Assembly: GCA_011009095.1 (NCBI GenBank)
Contig: VTPC01000053.1
Coordinates: 59,038 to 123,037, forward strand
Length of the DNA: 64,000 bases
Direction of reading: 5' to 3'
From: Ignelater luminosus
Taxonomy: Eukaryota > Arthropoda > Insecta > Coleoptera > Elateridae
Shown in pieces: positions 35,701 to 45,300 of this stretch. Under the pieces are notes generated by a model. The model was not told where the DNA came from, ran no database searches, and saw only the letters and a list, made by a program, of their open reading frames with translations. The translations under genes were made by a program, and so were the position numbers. Position 1 is the stretch's first letter. Each line of letters starts with the position of its first letter.

Positions 35701-37424
35701 AGTCATTTTCAAGCTTTCTTTCTATTTGTATTCATCAAATATCGGAGGATCCAAATAAAAACCGCGAGAGTAATATCCTGCTGAAACGGTCATCAAACAA
35801 ATTAATGAACCAGATTGTTTTAGGTCGCTTTGTTTTGCAATTAAAAAGATATTTTATTCCTATCATGACCATCACAGTCATAAAAGCGTTCGTGATATAA
35901 TGTTCATTTAAACATCAATCAAAATTTTTATATGCAATGTTACCTAATGAACTGCCATTAATGTATTAATTTCACTCGGTCAATATTTTATCAACACTAA
36001 CAAGTAATTTCGGTGATTCTATTATTTTTTCCTTTTGTAGGGAAATGGATTTTTTTATTGCTTTTCTACATAATTTCCTGTTACACGTACATTTTTTGTT
36101 ACCATTTAATATGTTCGTAAATATATTTTTTGCGCCTAAAAATTCAATTAAGTCCGTATTTACGAAACCCATTCGAAGTATTTTTTTATTACGAGCTTTT
36201 CAGAGTTTTTTCAGCGCGGATTTTTATAAATTCGCATTACCATAAAAAAAAGAATAAAATGAATAGTAAACATTTTTGTTTAATAATTTTTCGACATGCA
36301 TCGTATGTTATTCAAAAACAGTATATCATTTGTCAAACTTAAATTTTCAACTTTGTATCCTCGTGTTTTTCGCTAGTCAATTTGTCATTCTCTAGGCGAA
36401 GCGTCAGGGAAAACCACAAAAGTCTCGAGATGAAAATGTATGTCTAAAACAAGAAGATACCTAAGAAAGGGATTCTGCGTCTAAGTTCGCGCCATCGAAT
36501 TATCGAACCAATGCCCAGTAGCTCCTATATTTTATGCTTAAGATGTCATTCGACCGTCCCTTCTATTCATACCGACCTGGTTGCAAACGCCCTCAAAGTA
36601 GAATGTATTACCGAAAGGTCAGAGTGTTTCCATACGACATTTTCTCTTTACATATTACAAGTCAAGGCTTACGATCGGAAAGGCATTATGTTAATATCTT
36701 GTTGTTTCACTATGGTTTATTGAACCTGCAAAAACAGATTTTTATGTAAAATAAAAACCAAATACAAGTTACATTAATTGCTGTTTTTTATTACAGGACT
36801 TATTAACTTTTAAATAGGTTTTTCATTCCTTTTTACTAGGGTGTTTTTACTGTTATTAATAATTAAAGCAAAATATACAAAAAAGCTTTTTTATATTAAT
36901 AATAAACAAATACACAATTATAAACGAAAAAGATGACCTAAAAGCAAAATCTAGTTATAAAATAATATTGAAGCTTATAGCATTATAATATACTATAACT
37001 TACTTAATGAATTCATAACATAAAAACTAATTTCTATAATGTATTTAGGAATTGAGAGTGTATGTGGCTTAAGACAAAATTAAGTTCAGGATCCCCTTCT
37101 TCAACCACAACTACTATAATTATTCAAAAGAAAGACTGCACAATTTTGCGTTGTGTCACTAAAAACCAATTTCAAAGGTAGTGGCATTGCCATGTGGATT
37201 TTTAAATTGCAAAACCATACAAAATTTTAGTTCAAACAAAGAATCTAATTTTAGAACTAAATTTATATCTCTCTAGCAAAGAATGAAGTAGGTCTTGAAT
37301 GTCTTATGAATTTTAAATTATTTTATATTCTTTAATTATACATAAAATAGAATTTTTAAAAGGATTTTGTAACAATCATGACGTTTTAATATATAAAATT
37401 GTTACGTTCAAGGACTAAATATTA

Positions 37425-37449
37425 ACAATAATAATAATAATAATAATAC
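37425..37449. repeat. (AAT)n microsatellite
   Basis: About eight AAT/ATA units in a row. Confidence 0.85.
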
Positions 37450-37607
37450 AACCGTTTGAAAGCGCTTTTAATGCTGCAAGTAGGTCACATCATCATGCAG
37501 GTGTCGCTAACTTCATTCTTATCTTCCTGTAGATATTTCTTACTGTATTAATGAAATACCATGCAAGATTAGTCGTGCTGTCATACCGTTTCATATTGTA
37601 TAGGTTC

Positions 37608-37634
37608 AATTTAATTAATTAATTAATTAATTAA
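37608..37634. repeat. (TTAA)n microsatellite
   Basis: About six to seven consecutive TTAA units. Such a run is a potential target for TTAA-specific transposons, but none is inserted here. Confidence 0.85.
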
Positions 37635-38117
37635 ATAATATAAATGTGAAATGAAGCTTTGTCGTTTATAAAAAGTCTAAAAAATTAACAGTTGAAAGAG
37701 CAAAGAATATTAAATACTAAACGTAGCATAAAAAATTATATCAAAATGAAGATTGTAGGAGAATTGGAATTTAATCCGAAAAGAAAGGCAATTTGGCAAC
37801 AGTACTAACGTATTAGAAAAGAAGGAAGAAATCAGTTAGTTACATGGAAGATGATGAAAACTTCCTGAATTCCACATTTTATTTTGTTTTTTGTAATTAT
37901 AGCTTTTTTTCCATTTACTTATCTAATCAGTCAGCTTATGGAGCAACTCGAGGATAAATTATTTAACATCAAGTCGAGTGATTTCAATTCCAATAAGTGG
38001 AACGTTCTTTTCTCCTTTTAAATCAAGTTCAAATTTTAATTTTTTATTTTATTTTTTTCGTCTGGCAGATATGTTGCGAGGGTTGCGGTTTTCTTAGAAC
38101 AGTCGTGTTCTTATATA

Positions 38118-38133
38118 TGTTACGGCTAAAGTG
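38118..38133 (+). repeat. Left terminal inverted repeat
   Basis: tgttacggctaaagtg, preceded by tatata. Matches the inverse of 40182-40197 with two differences. Confidence 0.7.
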
Positions 38134-38460
38134 CAAACTTGGATAGTTTATAAATTAGCTGGATAGTATATAAACTAATAAAATAAATAGTTATTTTGCT
38201 AAAAAACTATATTAGTTGATAGTTTCAAAACTAACTAATACCCTTTGCTAATTTGACTGACAAAGTTGAAAAACTAAAATAGCCAAATGTCTTGGTTAGT
38301 TTGTAAATCATCCAATTTGAAATGGGTAGAATAGTAAACTGCTTTCTAGTGATATAAAATAACCAATATCTTGGCTAGTTTATAAACTAATCCTCCATTT
38401 CTGTAGCTAATCTAACAAAAAACGTTGGGTTAGAATTTTCATGTTTTTATCAAATTGTTA

Positions 38461-39742
38461 GTTTAAATAATGGATCATACACAAAAATTTGTTGAAGCAA
38501 TAGACAGTCTATACAAACAAAAAGCGAGTAATTCAAAAATATATACTAATAGTTATTACCAATATTGTGAAGACGTTAATGACCTTACATACCAGTGGGC
38601 CATTGAGTAAAAATAAAAGTTATTATTACTTTATGAAACATTTTGCTCTGCAACGAGTTGACGACGTCTATATTCTATTAAATAAATAATTGGGCAAATT
38701 AATAGCTTGCATAGATAATTTATATGATGTTATTAATGATTCCCATCAGTGCACAGGTCATGGTAGAAGACAAGTTACATTCAAACTAATTAATGAAAAA
38801 TATTTAAATGTCACGCAAGAAATTGTAACCCTGTTTATTGAAGAATGCAAAACTGCCAATTAAAGAGAAATCAAGTAAAAAAGGGGATTGTAGTGAAACC
38901 GACTGTTTCAAATAACCTAAACTTAAGATGTCAGGTAGATTTAATTGATTTGCATACACGTCCTGACCAAGACTACAAATTTATTTTTGTGTATCAAGAC
39001 CACTTAACCAATTATGTTTGCTTACAACCCATGAAAACAAAAACAGCTAAGGAAACAGCTTAGAATCTTTTGGAAGTGTTTATGGATTTAAATAGTCTAT
39101 ATCTACTGCAAAGTGACAATGGCAGAGAATTTGCAAACTACGTAAGTTTATACTGTTGTTGTCAAATTCAATTTAAAATCTGTTTTGGGGTTGCTAAATA
39201 GGAATTTTTAATCAAAAATAAAAAAATTTAAAATGGTTAGTCCAATTGGGGAATTTAGGCATTTATTTGGAATTGTATTGATAAATTTTCTTTCCAATGT
39301 ACTTCATTGTTTATCATTTAAGTTATTGAAGAACTGGTTCGACTTTGGCCGAATTGTCGAATAGTGCATGGTAAACCACGACACTCGCAGTCTCAGAGTT
39401 CTGTCGAAAGAGCGAACCAGGATATCGACAATATAATATCGAGTTTTGAAGATAATTTTTATCGACTAGGAACTACATATTCATGGTGTACTAAACCAGT
39501 TATTTTCACCCAATCAATTTGAATTGTGTAAACAAAATTGTCTATCTTTAGAGGATATTTAGACTGATACAGAAATCTCGCTTTGAAGTGCTGTTAGAAA
39601 TTTTTCAGTTTCTGGTACAACCCAGGACTATGTCAGGTGCCAGTATAAGAAAATATGTAGAAACAGAAAATGTAAATGTGTCTTTTTGGGATACTCATGC
39701 AATAGCAAGTGCCGTAATAGCGAACGATGCTATAATAAATAA
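38461..39742 (+). pseudogene. KRBA2/SCAND3-like integrase with cysteine-rich tail (broken, one probable intron)
   Basis: The frame opens with MDHTQKFVEAIDSLY at 38470. Shifted frames continue with YFMKHFALQRVDDVYILLNK, GHGRRQVTFKLINEKYLNVT and then CQLKRNQVKKGIVVKP (the zinc-binding-like HxxC region before the core). The integrase core reads RCQVDLIDLHTRPDQDYKF, with catalytic Asp at 38938-38940. LLQSDNGREFANY carries the second Asp at 39115-39117. After the intron comes IVHGKPRHSQSQSSVERAN, with the catalytic Glu at 39406-39408. With the intron removed, about 36 residues separate the second Asp and the Glu, as expected for a retroviral-type DDE core. The product ends in a tail reading CQYKKICRNRKCKC, then SCNSKCRNSERC, stop at 39742. 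In-frame stops precede the core and follow exon 2, so it is not functional. Confidence 0.8.
39142..39322 (+). other. Probable intron in the integrase gene
   Basis: A GT donor with perfect extended match (gtaagt) follows NGREFANY, and the reading resumes after a catttaag acceptor with IEELVRLW. The intervening 181 bases are AT-rich and contain stops. The join is off by one base: the Val codon expected after FANY uses the G of the acceptor, so either a base was lost or the boundary has decayed. Confidence 0.65.
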
Positions 39743-40181
39743 ATACACAGCACATATGTTTATGTATTTGTCATAAATATTTGGAAATTTGTTATTCGTT
39801 GAGGATTTTCGTTTATATTTAAATATATTTTTATTATAATTACACCACGTTGTCTTATTTAATTTATTGTGCACCAGAATCGCACCATTTAAAGTAACTA
39901 AAGCACATGTTAGCTGGTTTGTATAATAACCAGAAAATTGGCTATTTTATAATACCACCAGTTTTGTTGTTCATTCTAACTTACTAAGTTGGACATTTCA
40001 TAAACCAGCCAAAGAAAATGGCTATTTTAGTTTTTTCGAATAACTGAAGTAAATTAGCCAAATGTTTTGGTTATTTTATAACTATCGACTAATATAGTTA
40101 AATATGCGTTTTCGATCAAACAAGCTGACGGTTTAGATAGTTCGTGCATTAACCAGTTACTCTACAAACTAGCCAATTCTA

Positions 40182-40197
40182 CACATTAACCGTAACA
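40182..40197 (-). repeat. Right terminal inverted repeat
   Basis: cacattaaccgtaaca, followed by tatata. Inverse of 38118-38133 with two differences. Confidence 0.7.
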
Positions 40198-42070
40198 TAT
40201 ATAATGATTCTCGAGCAAAAAACTTGTGTTTGTAATCTATAATAAAGCGTTACCATAAATTGCAAAGAATAATACTGAAGAATTTTGAAAGCTAGCTTGA
40301 CAAGATTGAAACAAAAAATAAATTACACAGGCTAAAAGCAGAAGCATTCTCTAAATCAAGACATTCAGCTCAGAAAAAGGCAAGAAGCGGAATTACCAAA
40401 AAAGCGTCCACGAAATAGGAAGTAAGCCACTTGCATATTTTTTATGATTATAAAGACTTCATACTTGTAAGATTTCTACACTACTTGTAACGCCAAATAA
40501 AAGAATTTGACTCAAATCAAGTTACTTTTTCAGAAAGAGTACAGTCATAATCTCGAATATGAGAAGTATTTTGGTCTAGTCAATCAAATTACAAAAGATT
40601 AGAATAAAGATTCCTTCTAAATGAAACACTGTATTTATCGCTGCTTGGCAAAATCCAAAACCATTTGAAGTGCATGGTTGTCCAAAAGCATTTATCTAAG
40701 CTTGGACCAACATTTTCAAGAATGTAGTCTTGTCCTTTTTTGGCACATTTGCAACAACACATCCACTCACAATTACAGTTTGCACATATCATGAAGTTAT
40801 TTGCATGTATGACGTATCTTTTGATAAAACCGAGCCACTAAGACTATAGAACGAATTGATTTCGTTGCCAGAGAAAAAATAATATAACCAATTGCATGAG
40901 CTCAAGGGGTTCGTTCTAGAAGATTTTTCACATTTATTATTACAACTCAGAAGGGGAAATAATAACGGTGGTGACAAATTAGATGTAAATTTTGTAATGA
41001 CAAATAACAAATAACAGCATTAACAGCAATTGTTGGTATTATTTCAATAGCATCGTGTTAAAATAAAATTTAATCCTTTGTGGACTTGTTGCAGGCTGTG
41101 TAATCATCAACCGAACTAAATTATCATTTGATAGTGCTGAGATGTATTGCAAATCTGAGAACATAAAATTTGAAAGGAACATGTTCGTGTACAGTTTTAG
41201 AGTACCTTTAGTTTCAGAATTCTGAGAAGAAACTTCCAAGATATATAAATCATAATTTTTTGTAAAGAGCTAAATATAAATGTGACTTTAAATTGGTTTT
41301 TAAGTGTTTTAATAACCATAAACAAAACGGACTTTTATGCACAAACTGTTTTTAATATAACCCAAACTAACTACATTAAAATTGAACAAAAAGTTCTTAA
41401 AGTTCCTACTACAAAAAAAATATCAAGGGAGTCATAAGATAAACAACTAAACAACTTAGTCAACAAATGGGCTGTTTCATTTTTTTTCTTTTATTACAAG
41501 ATTCAGGAATTTAGATTGTTACAGCCTGGTGCAAAACTATTTTTCAAACTAGGTTACGACAGGAAACGTTTCTGGTTTGCATATTCCCTACTGATAACCA
41601 AGTGTTTGAAGTTTACAATTAGCTGAGTTGAGATTTCAATGCGTACCCAACAACCATTTTTACTAATAAGTATACTTTGAGTGAGACAATTGGCGATATG
41701 CCTAAAGTAAGCGTAATTTTTAGAGAAAACGTATGTATGAATTTTGAGTTTAGGGTTTATTTTATTGCATCTTTTTGGCATTGTCGCTTCTTGAGAAAGA
41801 AACATGCTCTATTTGGCAATTTTACCTAAATATGCGATAGTCAGGTTTACCAAAAGGGTTTTTGTATTATTATGGTATATTATTATTTAATTAGCATCTA
41901 AGTATTAACGGCTAAGTGGATGAGTCGAGTGATTCGTCTTTGCGCTTATTTTTTCCTTATTATAATTGTTAATATTATTCTATTTTATTTTATTGTATGT
42001 TCATGCTCAATCATCATGCTGGGGCACTCAAATAATTATAAAATGGCACCACTTGAAAATATGTGAGTTG
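40198..42070. other. No gene seen
   Basis: Frames are short with no recognised family. A lysine-rich stretch near 40330-40430 reads plausibly as protein for about 30 codons but could not be linked to the transposon on its left. Minus frames at 40589-41239 have no support. Confidence 0.5.
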
Positions 42071-42078
42071 CTACTAAA

Positions 42079-42660
42079 CTCAAAGAATAGCAGCAAGAAA
42101 AAACTTCCTGAGCTAGATTAGACTTTGAGTAAGAGAGAAATCATGAAATAAATAGTGGTATCGAAAGTTTTAGTGACCAAACAGAAAGAAATAAAGACAT
42201 CCAAAAGCAATGAAAAAAAAATGATGACATTGTACATGAACCAACTTTAGAAGAAATGAAAGCAGTAATCAGAAAACTTAAAAATAATAAAGTACATGGC
42301 TCCAATCAAATAACTGCCAAACATGTAGGAGAAGTGCCATATGAAAACCAGCACAAAGTAATATGTAACATGTGACACCTATCTACATATAGGAAAGACG
42401 TTACACATATGAAGGTATTGTTTTTTTACAGTCAATATGCCAGAACAATAGAGAAAAGGCATAATATTTAAGACACATAAAAAACAGACAATGAAGTCTG
42501 CTTCAACTGAGGCATAACCCTGCGGTAAGTAGCATACCTACATGATCTTTATCTACATTAATTAAGAACAACCTATAGCTACATCCTGAAAAAATTATAC
42601 TTGTAGATGATCGTGAACAGACTTTCAGGTCAGGCAAATCAACGAAAGATGCAATATATA
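42079..42660 (+). pseudogene. RTE-type retrotransposon fragment (linker and RT fingers)
   Basis: Near 42238-42375 the product reads EPTLEEMKAVIRKLKNNKVHG, then NQITAKHVGE. This is the RTE block that normally reads P.L.EV...I..LKN.KAPG.D.I.AE. Further on, shifted frames give a decayed version of the segment that runs from NYRGI through the second RT block, including ILVDDREQTFRSGKS (family: IIG.YQCGFR.GKST). The fragment ends in a (TA)n run at 42655-42669, next to the piggyBac boundary. The opening stretch 42079-42144 is repeated at 45228-45293. This is a different portion of RTE from the one best preserved at 18600-20250. Confidence 0.78.
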
Positions 42661-42668
42661 TATATATA

Positions 42669-44728
42669 TTAACTCGGTACGATGAGCTTTTGTTACGTCT
42701 GTGATATGGTAGGATAGGGACATTCGACTAGGAGTTTTTAATATTTATCTTTGGAATAGTAATTAATTAACTAGTAAATTTCGAATAAAAGTTAACCAAT
42801 TACTTGCAGAACATTCGAGCAAAAACAGGTATAAATTTAAAAAATTGTACAAAAATTCAAAATAACTATTCTTCTGATCTAGTCAAGATTCTAAACAAAA
42901 GAAGGTACATGCAATATTCTTAAAACTATATACAAAGTACATAATATTACTCAGTCTTTTCTGAAAAACAAGAGTCATATGTTATCACTAGTGCTCTAAG
43001 CATACAAACCTATTACAAACAGTACAGCCGTAAAATGATTTTTTGTCTTTTTTGAGTTCGCACTTTGAACATCTTCCAGATTTTTCTTGCTTCTTGCCAG
43101 GTGGCTGACAATTTTCTTTATTTACTGTATCAATAGAGATTGCTGTTAATTCGGATATTCTTCGTTTGAGCGACAGGGACAGTCTGGGGTTAAGCTGCCT
43201 AGTCTTCAAATATGGAAGAGTTAAACTCAAAGCCAATTTTGTTTATAAATTCACGACGTCTGATTGGACTTCCATCATTATTTGAATTGTAAGTATGCGA
43301 CGAAAGCATTTATGGATGCCGTAAAAAATAATGTTAGCGGCCATCTGCGGCTATAGGACATTCGTGCCTTTTCGAGGACTAAAAGACACTAATGGCACGT
43401 CTTTTTGAAACACAAAACATACAGCTCTTTTCAAATGGATTTTTTGTTTGAACAAATGTTAAAGGAATTTCCCTCTTATTTTTCGCAAGTGTGCAAACAG
43501 ATGCCAATTTATACTCCTGCAATAACCTAGCTGTTAATGGGTAACTGCCAAACCAGTTATCGTACGTTATGTTGCAAGAGGACTTTGCAAACGACTTTTC
43601 CGGTTTGTTGCTGAAGTCAAAGGGACCGGGTGGTTGTTTGCCAACATAAACTTTTAGTTGGTTTGTTAGGTACAAATCGTCGAAAATTGCATCGTCATCA
43701 AAATGCCTCTAGCTTTTCATCTAAGGTAAGTCTCCACAAACATGTCAAAAACTGCTCCAATAGGGGCTAGTTTATCCAACTGCCTTCTATCAATCCTAGT
43801 CTTACTGTTGTGAAAACGCAAACACTGTAGCAACAAACCAAATCTCTTTTGACACATTGTCGCTCTAAAAATGTCGACCTCTCCAAGATGTCTGTCTCCC
43901 ATAAATCATACACATTCGGTCTATACGATTTTAGAACACGTCCAAAAAGAGCTTCTAGTTTTTCTTTCGTAGAATTCAATAGAAGCTAGTTGTCAAAGCG
44001 GCTGTAATTTTTGGAGCTTTTTTCTTAGCTTCCTGCTTGTGGACCTCACAATGTTAGAAACAATTACATTAATGATGAAAAGTTTCCAGCATCCTACAGG
44101 TTCCTTGACATCCCTAAAAGATTGCTTTACTTCTGGTGGGTGTATAATAATATTTTCTGGTCTCGTTCTTATTTTTAAGTTTCCAGGTTGGTCAATCCAT
44201 TTTGTTATTCCATCCTTGCCGACGTATTTACTCTTTGTACTGGGCCCTAAATTTTCCAACTCGTCATAGTTATCTTTATTTTCATCATCATTTTCTATTT
44301 CCTGTTCTGTATCTGAATCCGCTAATCTTTCACTAATGTGATCGTCTTCAGCCTCTGAATCAGCTTCCAGTTTTTCTTGTAACATTTTGTTTTCCCCTTA
44401 TTTTGCCTCCTCCTATAGTTCTAATAAGCGTGTCTGTTCTTTTTCGTACCATGACATACTAAAGAACAAATAATTATTCAATAAAAAGCTAGAAAAGAAT
44501 ATAAAACAAGCTTAGTTTAAAAACCAAATTAAAAATTTGGGATATACAGTCAACTTTGCTTGTTACGGAATTAGTACGGTGAGGTATGACATGCAACAAC
44601 CAACACTATCACACACAGCGATTACAACGGCTGAACTTCAATTGAATTTATTATGAACTCCAGCGATGATGCGACCTTTAAAAGTGGCTTGTGGTGTATT
44701 AAACCCTACTGTTCCGACTCCGGGTTAA
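42669..44728 (-). mobile_element. piggyBac-like element 1
   Basis: A TTAA tetranucleotide lies at 42669-42672 and another at 44725-44728. Read inward from the right end on the minus strand the element begins cccggagtcggaacag, and from the left end on the plus strand ctcggtacgatgagct; the first bases (c-c/t-cgg) match. piggyBac elements insert at TTAA and commonly start with CCC/CCY, so these are reasonable ends, although the TIR match is short. The transposase relic between them runs on the minus strand (44385-42988). Sequences resembling RTE occur on both sides (42079-42660 and 45000-45300), so it may have inserted into or beside an RTE copy. Confidence 0.6.
42988..44385 (-). pseudogene. piggyBac-like transposase 1, frameshifted and internally deleted
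   Basis: The N-terminal open frame (44385-43993) is acidic, then reads KWIDQPGNLKIRTRPENII and PVGCWKLFI, the typical start of the catalytic domain. Next come YRPNVYDLWET (about 43930) and VDIFRATMCQKRFGLLLQC, then DKLAPIGAVFDMFVE (43902-43720). A shifted frame gives LTLDEKLEAF and FRRFVPNKPTK, which holds the first catalytic Asp. Sequence between this and VYVGKQPPGPFDF is missing. TYDNWFGSYPL (about 43560) holds the second catalytic Asp, followed by KNKREIPLTF. The block with the third Asp is deleted. The C-terminal frame (43236-42988) ends in a zinc-binding module with GRCSKCELKKDK and CTVCNRFVCLEH. A dead copy. Confidence 0.88.
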
Positions 44729-45000
44729 TATAATATAGCACTACATATTTTATTCATATATTTTAAGTAGGCGTTTGATGAGACTAATTTACAGAATGAT
44801 AACAAAAATGACAAAATTTAGTATCCTAAAAAAACAATGAAGTTAAAAATATGACCTTTACAAACACAGCAGCTGCGAATCAAATTGGAAGGTGGACAAC
44901 GGAAATACAAATAATGGCGCAGATGATGTGTAGTAATTATAAAAGTAGACCTACGACTCACATAATAAAAGGAAACAAAATGAAGGACTAAGCTAATGAT
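44729..45000. other. No gene seen
   Basis: Short AT-rich segment between piggyBac-like element 1 and the RTE linker-like fragment; no pattern recognised. Confidence 0.5.
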
Positions 45001-45300
45001 CACTGAACAAAAACCAAACAGTACTACTAGGGAAGAATTATACTCTAAAGATAATATTTACAAACAAAAACAAACGGCAGAACAGTAGGTAGAAATATTT
45101 AGAGACTATGGTAATATGGAAAAATCAAAATAGAAGAGACAAGATACGACAGAGTCCAAGAAGGATGGCACTCAAACAGTTAAGAAGGCAGTGTTAGAAA
45201 AGATGTACCTAAGACGTTACTACAGATTCAAAGAATAGCAACAAGAAAAAATTTCTTAAGGTCGCTTAGACTTTGAGTAAGGGAGAAATCATAAAAGAAA
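45001..45300 (+). pseudogene. RTE linker-like fragment
   Basis: The block from 45228 to 45293 is a near copy of 42079-42144, both reading caaagaatagca(a/g)caagaaaaaa, then ttagactttgagtaag(g/a)gagaaatcat. Upstream the product is rich in Lys, Arg and Gln (for example RRDKIRQSPRRMALKQL), as in the linker between endonuclease and RT of RTE elements. Assignment rests mainly on the shared segment; direct protein evidence is weak. Confidence 0.45.

Larger units (their letters stand above)
33483..38112. other. AT-rich sequence, no gene seen
   Basis: No family pattern in six frames. Between about 34420 and 35240 phrases such as tgta(c/t)tg(g/a)at(t/c)t recur irregularly (near 34473, 34552, 34722 and 34929), hinting at an old, badly decayed repeat, but spacing is not regular. 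Overlapping frames at 36511-36749 have somewhat balanced composition without recognisable content. Two microsatellites are listed separately. Confidence 0.5.
38118..40197 (+). mobile_element. Ginger-like DNA transposon with KRBA2/SCAND3-type integrase
   Basis: The unit is bounded by inverted repeats tgttacggctaaagtg (38118) and its inverse cacattaaccgtaaca (ending 40197), 14 of 16 bases matching. Both ends are flanked by TATATA, a possible 6-bp target-site duplication although low-complexity. Between them a single gene reads on the plus strand. The subterminal 250-300 bases at each end are packed with variants of ttgg(c/t)ta(g/t)tttataa in both orientations (near 38140, 38291, 38371, 39912, 39937, 40066 and 40161). 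Ginger elements are known as cut-and-paste transposons with a Gypsy-integrase-like DDE enzyme, so the gene fits the structure. The copy is inactive because of stops and frameshifts. Confidence 0.78.

Noticed and set aside
35972-36342. Frames on both strands around a CTCNRKLC-like cysteine cluster
   Set aside because: Overlapping openings on both strands in AT-rich DNA and no domain recognised; not enough to call a gene.
36511-36749. Possible short exon reading FDRPFYSYRPGCKRPQ
   Set aside because: Two overlapping frames are equally open, there are no convincing splice sites, and no family was recognised.
44039-44269. 76-codon plus frame
   Set aside because: Antisense to the N-terminal part of the piggyBac-like transposase.
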